Part shown: piece after piece, positions 10,030 through 20,381 of the stretch
Layout of the letters: each line of letters begins with the position of its first letter
How positions within the stretch are numbered: position 1 is the stretch's first letter
Notes under the pieces: model-generated
The model's database searches: none
What the model was told of the DNA's origin: nothing
Seen by the model: only the letters and a program-made list of their open reading frames with translations
NCBI RefSeq assembly: GCF_020360975.1
Contig: NW_025408676.1
Location: forward strand, 1,798,001-1,862,000
Reading direction: 5' to 3'
DNA from: Hirsutella rhossiliensis
Lineage: Eukaryota; Ascomycota; Sordariomycetes; Hypocreales; Ophiocordycipitaceae
Length of the DNA: 64,000 nt
Position numbers and translations under genes: made by a program

Positions 10030-10600
10030 TTTTCACCAGCCCTTAGAATGGTAGTAACCTAGTCCTTAAATATCTCGTCTAAGAAATGCTGGTTCCACAA
10101 GCTGGCATTTGCATCCTCGCTAGCCTTCATGCGAGACTTGTCGGGAATTGCCCTCGGGTCACCGAATTATGTGAGGCGTATCGATGATCCAAGACGGCGT
10201 CGGGTGTGAGTGCCCCCTGCTGCCTTTCCAACACGAGTCCAAGTCTAAGTGAGTCGGTCAACTCGGTCATGAGCATACTGCGGCGAGTCGTTCGTGGCGA
10301 TAGAACTGCCCGGGTTTTCCGGGGTCGCATGTGACTTGAGCATGCAGAAAATTGAATCGAGGCTCCTCGCTAAATCCCTTGTCTGAGGTTGACTGTTGCT
10401 TTCTTACTCTCCACCATAAGCGTGATGAGTGATTGCCGCTGCCTTTCCCTATGTTAAGGTGTCGTACGCCGGAACAGCCCCCACTTCATGCTTGGCGAGC
10501 CGCTTTCACTGCCATCAGAACTGTAGTCGTTCACGGCGAGCTCGTCGCCCCCCAGAACTTGGACTTCGATTGACACTTCATTTGCGGAGGTAAGTTAAGC
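10030..10600 (-). pseudogene. DUF3295-family protein, C-terminal relic
   Basis: DUF3295 is a fungal-specific domain found with DUF1752/areA-like proteins; its function is not established. The diagnostic C-terminal pattern is readable: SPRTTRRSMLMTELTDSLR, LERQQG, then A(V)LDHRYASHN, then EDANASLWNQHFLDEIF. Upstream, ESGSPSMKWGLF and a shifted-frame VESKKATVNL piece fit the family's linker. Stops and frameshifts separate these blocks, including a TAG shortly after WNQHF and in-frame stops before MRPRKT. The N-terminal half of the family is missing. Confidence 0.65.
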
Positions 10601-10999
10601 ATATTTGGACGTCTGGACACTGTCTACAGCGTGAATATTAGGGCGAGACGAGCCGGTTGTCCTTAGCGAGCTCTTCTGCGAGTCCGATGAAGTCCTTTAG
10701 AATATGTCTTTCAGACGACTGGTGGACATTTGCGTGAACTAACGTGGGTATTTCCGTCGAGGAGAGTGTAACTGAACTAAAGAAAAGATCATGATTGACG
10801 TGGAAAGCAGGGCTTCCATATATGCTTCGGAAGGCACCTTTGCGTCGCGCATCCAACTTGGAAGGATTACTTGGAGCGTTTGCACGACCTGAATGCAGCA
10901 TATTCCTGTGGCCCAAACTTGGGACGCTTAAATATAAGGAATTGGCCGTAGACGGAGGGCGTACAGTGATGGAATTACCGTCTGTCTGATTCAGTGCCC
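10601..10999. other. Unassigned spacer
   Basis: One minus-strand open frame of 92 codons (10638..10916) has no ATG start and no motif I know. Nothing else is seen. Confidence 0.35.
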
Positions 11000-11959
11000 T
11001 CAGGATAATACAAGGTGCTCCGTCGACCGTTCAGTACCGGGGTCTGTCACCACAGACAGCTGCACCTCTCTGTCTACCCGTTTCCTCTGGTGTTCTCTCA
11101 TCATACTGTCCAGAGGTACTGCTGGCACAACTAAAATCGCCAGACAAAGTCCACACTGACCTCCAAACTGGTGTCTCACCCAACCAGTCACAGAACATAT
11201 CAGGAGCACAGATGATGCTAGGAACACCAATCCGCTCACTGCTCCAAGCCACGGCATCCCCTGGTTTGACGTCGGCTGCTCTGGCTGAGGCTGGTTAGAG
11301 TGCCGGTCAAAACGACGGAAAGACTGTGTCTTCCTCCATATCGCCATAACCATAATAACGGTAACCAAGTGAGACACCATTGGAGCAGCGCACCAGTATT
11401 CGACGCCGGATAGCGGGAATTGCCAGACGGTCGCCCCAATAAAGGGAAGGTGAAAGACTAATGCTAGTCCAAAAATGATGATTCTCGCCTTGGAGGGGGT
11501 CAGGCACAACAGCGCTACAAAAATAGGCGTAAATCAAGGGATCGACAATTTGAATAAGCTGTAAACCATGAGTATATCGGGGAGATAACCAGACGGGCCT
11601 GAGTGGAGAGTACCTCGATGATGTCGACGCATAATATTGTGACTCCTTTCCAGGCTGTGAAAAAAGGGGTAGGCAAGGACGCCTGGTAGGAGTGCATTTC
11701 TCGCACTGCCAAACAAAGCGGCGAATATTAGTCCGGAACCCAAGAGGAGACATGCTGTGGGAATCAACGCCCATGTTCGCCTACGCACAGCTTCTCCTGG
11801 CTTGACTCTGATCAAATTTTCTTGTGGCTTGACTCTGATCGAAGCTTCTCGCGGCTTGGCTCTGATCATCCAGTACAGGTAAAGCGCCAGAAAGACCATG
11901 GTCACGGCAAACACGACACCGGCCTCGGTGACCTCCCTGACGGTAATCTCGTCCCGCAT
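11000..11959 (-). CDS. Multi-pass membrane protein of unknown function
   Basis: Two exons, 11614..11959 and 11000..11514, with a 99-bp intron (GTACTC ... TTTGTAG). The phase joins RRHHR to ALLCLTPSK and gives 286 residues without a break. Predicted membrane segments by hydropathy: about 13-35, 69-91, 123-146, 150-170, 197-220 and 226-244. Just after the first lies a 9-residue unit repeated three times (IRVKP..., from 27-bp tandem repeats at about 11800..11875). A TATATAAA box lies about 90 bp upstream. I cannot assign a family; it could be a fungal-specific membrane protein of the plasma membrane or endomembranes. Confidence 0.65.
11800..11875. repeat. 27-bp tandem repeat (about 3 copies) inside a coding exon
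   Basis: GGCTTGACTCTGATC or GGCTTGGCTCTGATC recurs every 27 bp, three times. Because 27 is a multiple of three it adds nine-residue units without breaking the frame of the membrane protein. Confidence 0.8.
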
Positions 11960-12050
11960 GTCGAAATGTGGCAACCTTGAACGGTGGAGAGCGTAATTTA
12001 GACTTAGAGTAATGAGAAATGAGCACCGGGCTTGCCCGAACAAGACGTGC

Positions 12051-12058
12051 TTTATATA
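12051..12058 (-). promoter_or_regulatory. TATA box of the membrane protein gene
   Basis: TATATAAA on the minus strand, roughly 90 bp upstream of the chosen ATG at 11959, at a plausible distance for a fungal core promoter. Confidence 0.5.
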
Positions 12059-12331
12059 ATGTTAAGTCGTAACAGCGAATTTTGGTACTTGGAAAGTAGC
12101 GCTTGGATGAAGAGAGCCACAGGACGTTGTCTAGTCGTTTGGCGAATGGGCAGACATGCCTAGGGTGAGGTTGTAATGGGTGCTTCGTGCATAGTGAGGT
12201 TACACCGTCATTGCCCTGAGAAGAGGCTCTAGTTAATATGATGATTTACGTATATGAGGCGGGTGAGCTTCCCCCCCATTAAAACGGCCCTGGTCAGAGT
12301 AGAGTGGCTGGAATGGCACGTCTTCAACTGG

Positions 12332-13327
12332 TCAATGCGGTTGGCTCACAGTTACGAGGCCATCCAGTATCTCGGCATCACCAGCAGTGCATACAACCTG
12401 GTTCATGCACTCTAGCTTGCAAGTGTCTAAGCACTCCTTGACTAGGGGTCGGAACGCCATGGACCGGCACAGAGGGCAACTAGCCCAGGGGCCGTGACGA
12501 CACATGAGCTCTCTGGTGGAGATGGACCAAACAAGGATGGCCAAAGACACGGCAAAAGGTGTCGTTGATATGTGACAATTCCGCAAGATGGGTTTCGTAC
12601 TGGCGCGCAGAGCCAAGAACTTGGCTCTCTCCTGGTCGGCCTTACAGGGGCCATTGGTCGTGAGCGTCAAGAAAAGGCAGGATTGTCAGGCGGCAAGGGA
12701 AGGAACAGAGAATAGATCTCTGAGATGGGAAAAGATAATTAGATACTGGGCAATTTCTTCGGCTTTTTTCGTCTCTTCAAGAATCATCTCCATCGCCCTT
12801 TCTAAAAGTGCTCTACCCTTATCGCTGTCCAACTCATCAACAGAACACGGTTCTTGACCATCCATAAAAACCGCGCTCGCACCGCAACTCGCCAATTTGA
12901 CAAATCTTCTGGACTCTTCATGCCATGCTTCGCGCATACTTATTTCCATTTCGGCGCTGATGCTCTTGAAAACTGGAATGCCCACTCCCTCACCCAGCCT
13001 GGACGGCCCCCAAAAATATCTATCCTCACTGAACTTTCGACAATACCAGTAACGGAGAAGAGATGATTTATCTTTGAGGCCGTGGAAATTGTGGTGGAGT
13101 CTTTTGTGAGGGTCCTGCATACACCTCTTGCAATTTTCGGTGATGATTTCAAAGGGTTGAACTCCAAGTCGGCACGGCTGGTCATGGCTGCACTTCTTTT
13201 GATCAACATCATCGAGGTGACCGCACCTAATCGAGCCCGGAGTGATAATATGTGATGCCATTATTTTATTGAAGGTAGCTTGACAGCGCTTGTTCGAGTA
13301 GCAGAAGTTACCGGTTTGTCTATGCAT
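12332..13327 (-). CDS. Hypothetical protein with Cys/His-rich segments, in-frame stop
   Basis: A coherent 213-codon frame starts at 13327 (alternative ATG at 13261, MASHIITPGS). Near the N-terminus it has a Cys/His cluster (RCGHLDDVDQKKCSHDQPC ... CKRCMQ) like the C-x-H pairs of small fungal zinc-binding proteins. The middle is helical and charged (MEMILEETKKAEEIAQYL). A TGA at 12686..12688 ends it, but the same frame then stays open to 12332 with further cysteines (MCRHGPWASCPLCR, CLDTCKLEC). Either an intron removes the stop or the 3' part is dead. I do not recognise the family. Confidence 0.5.
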
Positions 13328-15200
13328 GCGCCATTCGATGCCTTTTTATGTCAGAATTCAGCTCCGCAGCTGCCAACACTCCCGCTGTGCCTTGAAAGTG
13401 AGGAATAGCTGAAACTTCACCCAGATGCTGTCGTATGATTTGATGTCTCTATGGTCATGTCCTTGGTCGTATCATCTGCGGCGTGCATGCAGGGTGCAAG
13501 CTCAATACAAGATCAATCAGGTAAGACGTACGGCTCCCGCAGAGAACTACTGCATCCACACCGAATGGCTTTAATAACTCGAACCCAGCCTTCTTTTCAA
13601 CCAGACGAGGCCGCTAGGCGCGTAGGCGGAACACAGCATGCTAAACAGACATTTATCACAGCGGTTTTGCTCGACGTGGGGGTGGTGCACTTGCTGTCGG
13701 CTCTTACCATCAGCCACATCTAAACAAGGCATCTTGGGCCAGCTCAGTGCACTCACTCACTCTCATCAAAGTCCCAATCTCCAGAAGCTAGTACTCCTAT
13801 TCTAGTATCACCAAAATAATTCGAACTTTGTCCCTGAGTTAGGGCCCATCCAGCAGGATGTGTCCAAAACGTCTAATGTCATTAATCACCTCGCTACAAG
13901 AAATGTACTATTTTCTCAGCGCGTCCGGCAAAATCACGTTTATTATTACTGGACTGAGGTTTATGAGTACGATGGAAGGAAGATGAAGGGCAGGCACACA
14001 TAAAGCAGTGGGGTAACGGTACTGGCGACAGGAGTTCCTTGGGGGCTATGCATATGGCCATTTGCCAAACCCTCCTGTCATGCCGTTGGCCGGGCCAACT
14101 GCGGCGTACAGGCAGGATGAAAGGCTGGTTGTGGGATTAATCGGACAAGAGGTACCCTGGGGTTGCCGCCGAACCTCTTCGGTCATAAAACGACCCGTGG
14201 TGAGGCAGCTCAGGCTCGTCGCATCAGCTGTACGTGCCCCAGCTTAGTAACAATTAAGTATACGAGGCCGGAGCCGCCCTGGCTTCGTTTTGTCCATGCA
14301 GCCTGCAGGCCCCGGCCTTGCATGGGACTGGGCTGGGCCATGCCATGGCCATCCTTGCCATCCTTGCCATCCTTATCGTACGATCGTCTCGCAATTACAC
14401 AATTCAACAATCCAACAATCACAATGTCATTGGATCGTACAATTCCACAACCCGACGATTAGGCGACGTGCCGTTAGTCCCAAGTGAGTCCCCGCAGAAG
14501 AAAATGCGCTGATTGGTCTTCTCTACGTCATATTCCACACCGCGTCGTAACATGTGACATTGCGTTCCACTAAATCACGAGCCGGCCACCTGGCATCTTC
14601 CAACGCACAAGGCATTCATGCCCAACAGGTAGTGCGCCATTCCCAAGTCCGACTTCGTCCTTGACTAACCTCCGGTTGAACACGCGAGTGAAGTGTCAGG
14701 TCGCTTACTGGGATTCAAGGTGCACGACAAACTCATCGATCGGCGAGGCTGAATCTTCCATTGTATGTCCAAACACAAAACTCGGCAGGTGACACCAAGC
14801 CAGCCAGCCATATAGGACCACGGTCAAGCTCAGACTGCCTCTCCTTCTGCTATCGCTCTCGGGCCCAACACTACTGAAGAACGGAAGGTGTTTCTCTGAT
14901 GGTTCGAAAGCCCTACCAGATGCTTGCCTTGTGTATCCCGTCTTGGCTTACAAATTAACAGTCGTTCCAAATCGAACCGTTGTCCGACACGCCGATAGAC
15001 TTCTCAACCGGCACGACAAGTCCTACACTCGTTGAAGGCAAAGGTCAGAAAGTATACTGGCGCAATTGCTGGGTGAAAGTGTATCGGAAGGGCCAGTCCG
15101 AGCCCTACGAACAACATGAAAAGTGTACTGGCCAGGCGATGGTTCCAGGTGATGTCGAGGTTGCATTTGGTGGATATGGCGGTAGCATAAAAGAGATGTA
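13328..15200. other. Long gene-poor stretch
   Basis: No gene is supported. A plus-strand frame at 14980..15201 (YWRNCWVKVYRKGQSEPYEQ...) reads like protein but begins with TTG and has no known relative. Near 14350..14375 CCATCCTTG is repeated three times in tandem. The rest looks like ordinary intergenic sequence. Confidence 0.35.
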
Positions 15201-15223
15201 GTCGATCGAGGAGGGACGAGCAT

Positions 15224-16337
15224 TCATCCGAAGAGTTTATGCTTGATTCGCAATGCCTCCCTCTCATCAAGTGAGAGGTTGATTATAGCCCCATCGTCGG
15301 CTCGGTGCGATATCGTCATTGTCACACATTCTGTAAGAGGGTTGCCTTGCTCTGCCTCTTCTTTATAGGCCCGGCTTGCGTTGACTGCGTTGTATATGTC
15401 GTGGCCGAACACATCCAGGATGACATGCCTCTTGCAACCACGGAGAATGAGGTCCGCGCCGGGGATGATCCTCAGCCCTGTAGGGAGTACGAGATATCGG
15501 TTCTTATCCATTGACTCCACAGGAGCATCGAACAAGTTATTGGCCAGACGCTCGACTTTGTTGCTCGTTACTTCCAAGCTCATCATTGATCCTAGCTTGT
15601 CCCCAAAGGAGGAACCGTCGAAGAACGACATTGTGATGGCTGCCGCCCAAGAATTTCCGCTGCTTGGCATGCGGTATCTTCTAATTGCACCAGCAGTGAA
15701 AGTTGGGAAAACGGTCGCGACCCTCAAAATAGTGGGGTTTCCGAGGTCGAAACGACAGCCGTTTGTGCAAAGCTCGGATGTGAAGTTAGTCCCGCTTGTC
15801 GATGGCGTTGGGCTCGGCATCTCAAGTCGAGGATCATTATCGTCACCTATCGCGCCTAGGGTATTCGTTAAAGGGATATCTTAATCTCGTGGACTTATAC
15901 TCACGACGTCGTTTCGATGATGGCGCCACAACACCAATCTGATTTGGTTTAATCGCCTTGTTGAAGACTTCTTGGATTCGCTTCTCGACATCCGACGGAA
16001 TCGAATCACGTACTTCCCCCGCCAACTTCCTTTGGTCATCGATTGCGATGTTGGGGAGGCTGTCGAGCATCTGGCTGACTGCAGCTTGACCATCAAAGTG
16101 AGAACCACTTTTCGCGGCCCGCTTCGCGAGGAAGTAAGTAAACCAGGCTGAAAACCCGCCGCCGTCCAGAAAGATACGTTCACATGAAGTCTCCTCTTGT
16201 TCTGTCGCCGATTGGTACGCGTTGGCGAGTCCCTTCGGCGTGTACGTGAATTTTAGATGTTGTGTTAGTATGTGGGCGCAATTTCGGGGCAAGATGTCTG
16301 CCGCACGAATGCTCTCGTTCGGTGGGCTACCTTCCAT
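15224..16337 (-). CDS. Hypothetical fungal protein, two exons, intact
   Basis: Exon 1 is 15905..16337 and exon 2 is 15224..15855, with a 49-bp intron (GTGAGT ... CCCTAG). The phase joins SSKRRR to AIGDDND and gives 354 residues with no interruption. The N-terminal half is mostly helical (DGQAAVSQMLDSLPNIAIDDQRKLAGEV; SDVEKRIQEVFNKAI), followed by a short basic KRRR patch and a C-terminal half with alternating strands (KNRYLVLPTGLRIIPGADLIL, CKRHVILDVFG). No catalytic motif or signal peptide is evident and I do not recognise the family. Good splice sites and intact phase argue for a live gene. Confidence 0.65.
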
Positions 16338-16624
16338 GGCGTTGGCAATGGGTTACGATCTAACAGTCAGAAGGGTGGGTACGGACACCGGGATTGTGGG
16401 ATTGTAAGTTTGTGAGTTTTTGAGCTCCCGAAACGGCGGGGTTATATACGTCAAGGCAGGGGGAAGAGCCTACGTGTTGCAACCAGTGAGATTCGACGGC
16501 GTATTGGTCTCCGCAACAATGCGCGCTAGAGTTCAGCGCTAATGCATGGGCGGATCTGATGACTGGGTCACCGGTTGCAGGTGACATCGACGAAGTACCC
16601 TGGGCAGGAATTTTCACCGCTCAC
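16338..16624. other. Upstream region of the preceding gene
   Basis: Likely promoter of the minus-strand hypothetical gene. No further feature seen. Confidence 0.4.
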
Positions 16625-16944
16625 TGTTAGATCCGGTAGAATCCGGGTAGATGCAGCTACGATAGCGTCAGGCTACTAGTGGCAGCGCCAACGGTAGCGC
16701 AGACGATAGCGCACCAGGTAGCGCAGCCGATGAGGCCACGAGGACATCTATGAGACAGTTACAGAGATATGACGTGATGGCATGTCATAGGGATTGAGGC
16801 CATCGCCCTTTGATATAGGGCTTGGGCAGAGCACCCCCAAATGGGGGACACAGACAGACACACATCATACCTCACTTCATCCGATCGTACCATTCTTGCT
16901 GTGTCCGTGACCTATCCGACGAGAACCTCATCAAGGTTCTGACA
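16625..16944. mobile_element. Solo LTR, 320 bp
   Basis: Begins TGTTAGATCC and ends GGTTCTGACA (TG..CA ends with partly inverted termini). It is flanked by the 5-bp direct repeat CTCAC at 16620..16624 and 16945..16949. Inside is a GGTAGCGCAGACGATAGCGC-type short tandem motif at about 16690. The termini resemble Ty1/copia LTRs. There is no internal coding region, so it is a solo LTR. Confidence 0.75.
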
Positions 16945-16949
16945 CTCAC

Positions 16950-18042
16950 CAGCATACTGGGAAAACACCAGTTCGCTGCCCGCTGCTGCGCAACTCCTTA
17001 ATTATTTGAGGTTTCATAGAGTCTGTATCGGGCTTAAGACCCATGCGCTTTGCTATCTGTATGCTTCGCTTGTTAGATGCCAGCATAGACTCCTAGGTCC
17101 TATCTCCAAGCTCTGCTACCAAGTCTGTGTCTCATCCAAATCTTCACTCAGTCCTTAACTTCTGAATGAAGCCTTTGGTGTCTCAATATAGGTAAGCTTA
17201 AATCTCCTGAAACGTCGTGATCGCGATGAACGTTGGCTTCGAATGCTACAAAATAACGGCTGCTAAGCTCAACAATCGAAGCAATGCACAGTAGACGTGC
17301 GTGTTGGCTCTTTGCTATGTCGCGTAAGCTTTCCTGCCGCCTCTGGTTGACCGTATGCAAATTTGATCGTTATATTGCCCAAAAGAGCGGCCAAGAAAAC
17401 GCTAGCTGACAGCTGACGTGAACTAAAGCCAATGAGCTTCGACTTCACCACATCTTGCCTGCTGTTGCCTAATGGGCCGCATCTGAACGCACCAGGTTCC
17501 CGAACAACGTACCAACGGCCAGCAGACTTAGGTGACCGCGTGCTGTATGTAGTACGGGCGACTGTAGGCCAGACTGTCTCAAAACGCATTTGGGAAGAAA
17601 ATTTGTCATTACGTATACCCTACTGTGACCATAGAGGGTTATGGCCCATTTTAAATATTCGGCTTAGCAGAAGCAGGGTTAATTGCATATATGACGAAGT
17701 TATAGCAGATCTTTACAGTCACGTTTCTTTCTTCCCCCTACTTTATTTTGCGTGGACGAATATTAAAAATGCAAGCTATCACGATTGACAGTATTCTCCT
17801 CCCATCAATTCCCCCTACTGCACAACAACCAATAACTAGCATTGAACTTACATCATGGGCGTTGTCTAAGGTGTATCAAGTCCGTTCGTCCAAGGTCGAG
17901 AGATTGCTAGCATCTACAGCCCCTAAACGCTTTATATGTCTCAATACGAAGGCGAGGCAAGGTATATCACATTCGCATCGACTTAAGCTTACACGAAGCC
18001 AACATCTCGATGCCGCCTTGATATTTATAGGCCCAAGTTATC
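16950..18042. other. Gene-poor stretch
   Basis: Several overlapping frames of about 70-118 codons occur on both strands. None has a start, splice pattern or domain I can support. Confidence 0.35.
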
Positions 18043-20090
18043 TATCCACCCACTTTCATTAACTGTACACCCAAAAAGTGGATTAACTGTGGCTGACGGC
18101 CGAAGAGGGCCGATACCGCCAATTTGTATGCACACATTCTCTACGATAAGTAGAGCCAGGTAGTAACAGTTCTCCTTCAACGATAAGGCACCCAAAATTG
18201 AAGCTATTCGTACTGCGCTTTCTATGCTGATGAGACTATTCTTTGGTGTTTACAACAGGCCTCCTTCTTCGAGTGCACTACGTGCCTGATCCGCTTCATC
18301 TAACTGTGATTCCAATTGATCCCATACATCCTCAAGGGCGGCATCGTCCGTGAGGCCAGCGACGAAGATGCAGTCTTGGGTCTCCCGCCGTACCGGCTGA
18401 TCGTCATCATCAGAGACTGGCGTTTGACGCCCGGCTTGTTGATACGCCCGTTGCATCCGTGTGCCTGCCTCGTACGTATCGCCGTTTTCCTCGATGTGCC
18501 GCAGCCCTCGTTCCGTTGAAGTCATCGCGGCCGTTACCGTACCCGTCATCGCCGCTGGTGCCGTTGAGGAGGAGGCAGTCGTATAGCCTCAGCCCGCTCA
18601 TGCCGTTCAGCGATCTCGTGATGTGACGGATCCCGCCGCGTTGATCTTGACCGCCGTGACTCTTCGAGGTTGAGTGAGCCCTGGGGCGGCCCTCAGCCCT
18701 GATAACTTGTGGCTCGTATGGTGCCCGAGTAGGGCTTGTGCCCTGAGCGCTTGTATCGATCGGAATATACCAAAATGGGTCGAAGTCGTCGAGTGTAAGG
18801 GAGGTATTGGTGTTGATAGACTCGAAGATTCGATGGCAGCACGGTAGCCCTCGACTAGTAGCCCAATTACAAGGACATTGACCTGGCGGCGGTTTGGCCC
18901 GTTGACTTCGGGGTCTAGAGGATCTTGCGATGCTCATCTATTAGTAGCTTTAACGCATATGACGATACTCGCTCGCGGATCGGCATATACGGCGCCTGTA
19001 GGGAGAACGTTGATATCTTGTGGAGGTTTCGATTCTCTATCGCTGTGATCTGAGCAGCCTGATGGCCCCAGAAGCGTTCGAATCGTTGGAAAACGGTCGT
19101 CAAATCGCCCGTACAGGACCAAAGGAACTTCTTCATATGAGAGTGAAGTCCCTCGACGATCGAGGTCGTTGTACGCCCGAAGTGGCGATATTGATTAACG
19201 AAACAAGATACAAACTTCTCCTTCCAAGGCGTTAGCCACGTATTGCAACAGTATTGTATAGCTGCAAGCGGGTGGCGGCCTGGTGTCTCAAATTGGCGTA
19301 AACGTTCGTTGAAGCTATTCACATCTTGTGACTTGACGATCTCGTTCCACTCTTGTAGAAACGCTTGGAATGCCGGGGCCCGTACGACTCGATTGCCGAT
19401 TTTTGATGCCTTAGGGAAAAATTGCTTGCATTTCGCAACGACATTCTGGTTAATATGCCACGTGCAGAAGGTTAGTACTGTTTTGAAGCTCGCGAAAGCT
19501 ATCTAACGCCTTAAGCAACGCAGTATCTCGGTCCGTGACAGTGACCCTTGAAATGGGATCGACTCCTTCTCGCAAAGGACTAGCAGCAACGAGATAGCCC
19601 AATAGTAATGGGACTCGGTCTCGCCGTTCAAGAAGATAGAGGCAATAGAGAACGTTTTGTTATCTCGAGTGGCCGCGCAGATATTCAATAACGGCATATT
19701 GAATCGGTTCGTCTTGTAGGTACAGTCGAGGACGAGGACATCGTGATGCTGACGCCATCGATGGAAGGTAGCACGAGGCGCGAGAAATAGCCCAGTTAGC
19801 CGGCCCTGGGGATCACGACTATCTCGATGAAAGAAGTCGGACTTATCTAGCCGGTCGTAGAGAAACTGAAGAGGCGTACGGCCAGCTAGTTCTTCCTGAC
19901 GGTGCCTAGCCAAGGCGTTACTCACGTCTTGAGCCGTGATACCGGCTAAACGAGGATCGTCGTGAACCAGGTCACGAAGCTCGCCAGCAATATCGGTCGG
20001 CCGGGTATTGTTAAAATACTTCGAACACCCGTTAAGTTGCCAAGGCAAGGGGCTCAACGGCTGAATATCCAGCCCGAAGGGTAAATATCG
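18043..20090 (-). pseudogene. MULE (Hop-like) transposase relic, truncated at its 5' end
   Basis: Mutator-like transposases cut and paste DNA with an RNase H-fold DDE domain. Readable blocks on the minus strand are GRTPLQFLYDRLDKSDFFHRDSRD, LVLDCTYKTNRFNMPLLNI (first catalytic Asp), SFNERLRQFETPGRHPLAA, TTTSIVEGLHSHMKKFLWS, then a SWIM-type CPCNWATSRGLPCCH, and a C-terminal tail ending at 18250. Frameshifts occur near 19480 and 18900, and the N-terminal zinc-binding part is missing. The left end (about 18043..18094) resembles the TIR of the MULE at 50944..53829, sharing the ATCCACC..ACTTTC and CTGTGGCT blocks. No matching right TIR is present. Confidence 0.75.
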
Positions 20091-20381
20091 TATACCTGCA
20101 ATTCACTTTCCTAGGGGGAGACCCCCTAGAACCCCCCATTCGCCTGCCGCGGGCAACCAGCTGTTTAAATCGCTCCAAACCTGCACTAAGGGAATTGATA
20201 GTTAGGAGTCTCTGCTGCTTCCTAACAGGCCCAACCTAACTGTAAACTATATACTATATATCGAACCTCCCTTTTCCCTGCAGCCGAGAGGAAGATGTCG
20301 TTTAGTCAAGGTAGCGTGGTGTATATGGTGCGTCGGTCAGCTGTTGACCCTGACGCCGTTGTTGGTCAGCGAGGCGCATCT
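20091..20381. other. Junction between MULE relic and Helitron 1, with a hairpin
   Basis: An 8-bp perfect stem (CTAGGGGG / CCCCCTAG, 3-nt loop) lies at about 20112..20131. On the minus strand it sits downstream of the Helitron 1 ORFs, where a Helitron 3' hairpin is expected, but the usual CTRR|T end is not satisfied. No gene. Confidence 0.35.

Noticed and set aside
20112..20131. Hairpin as the exact 3' end of Helitron 1
   Set aside because: The base after CTAG is not T and no CTRR lies at the usual distance; kept only as a candidate.
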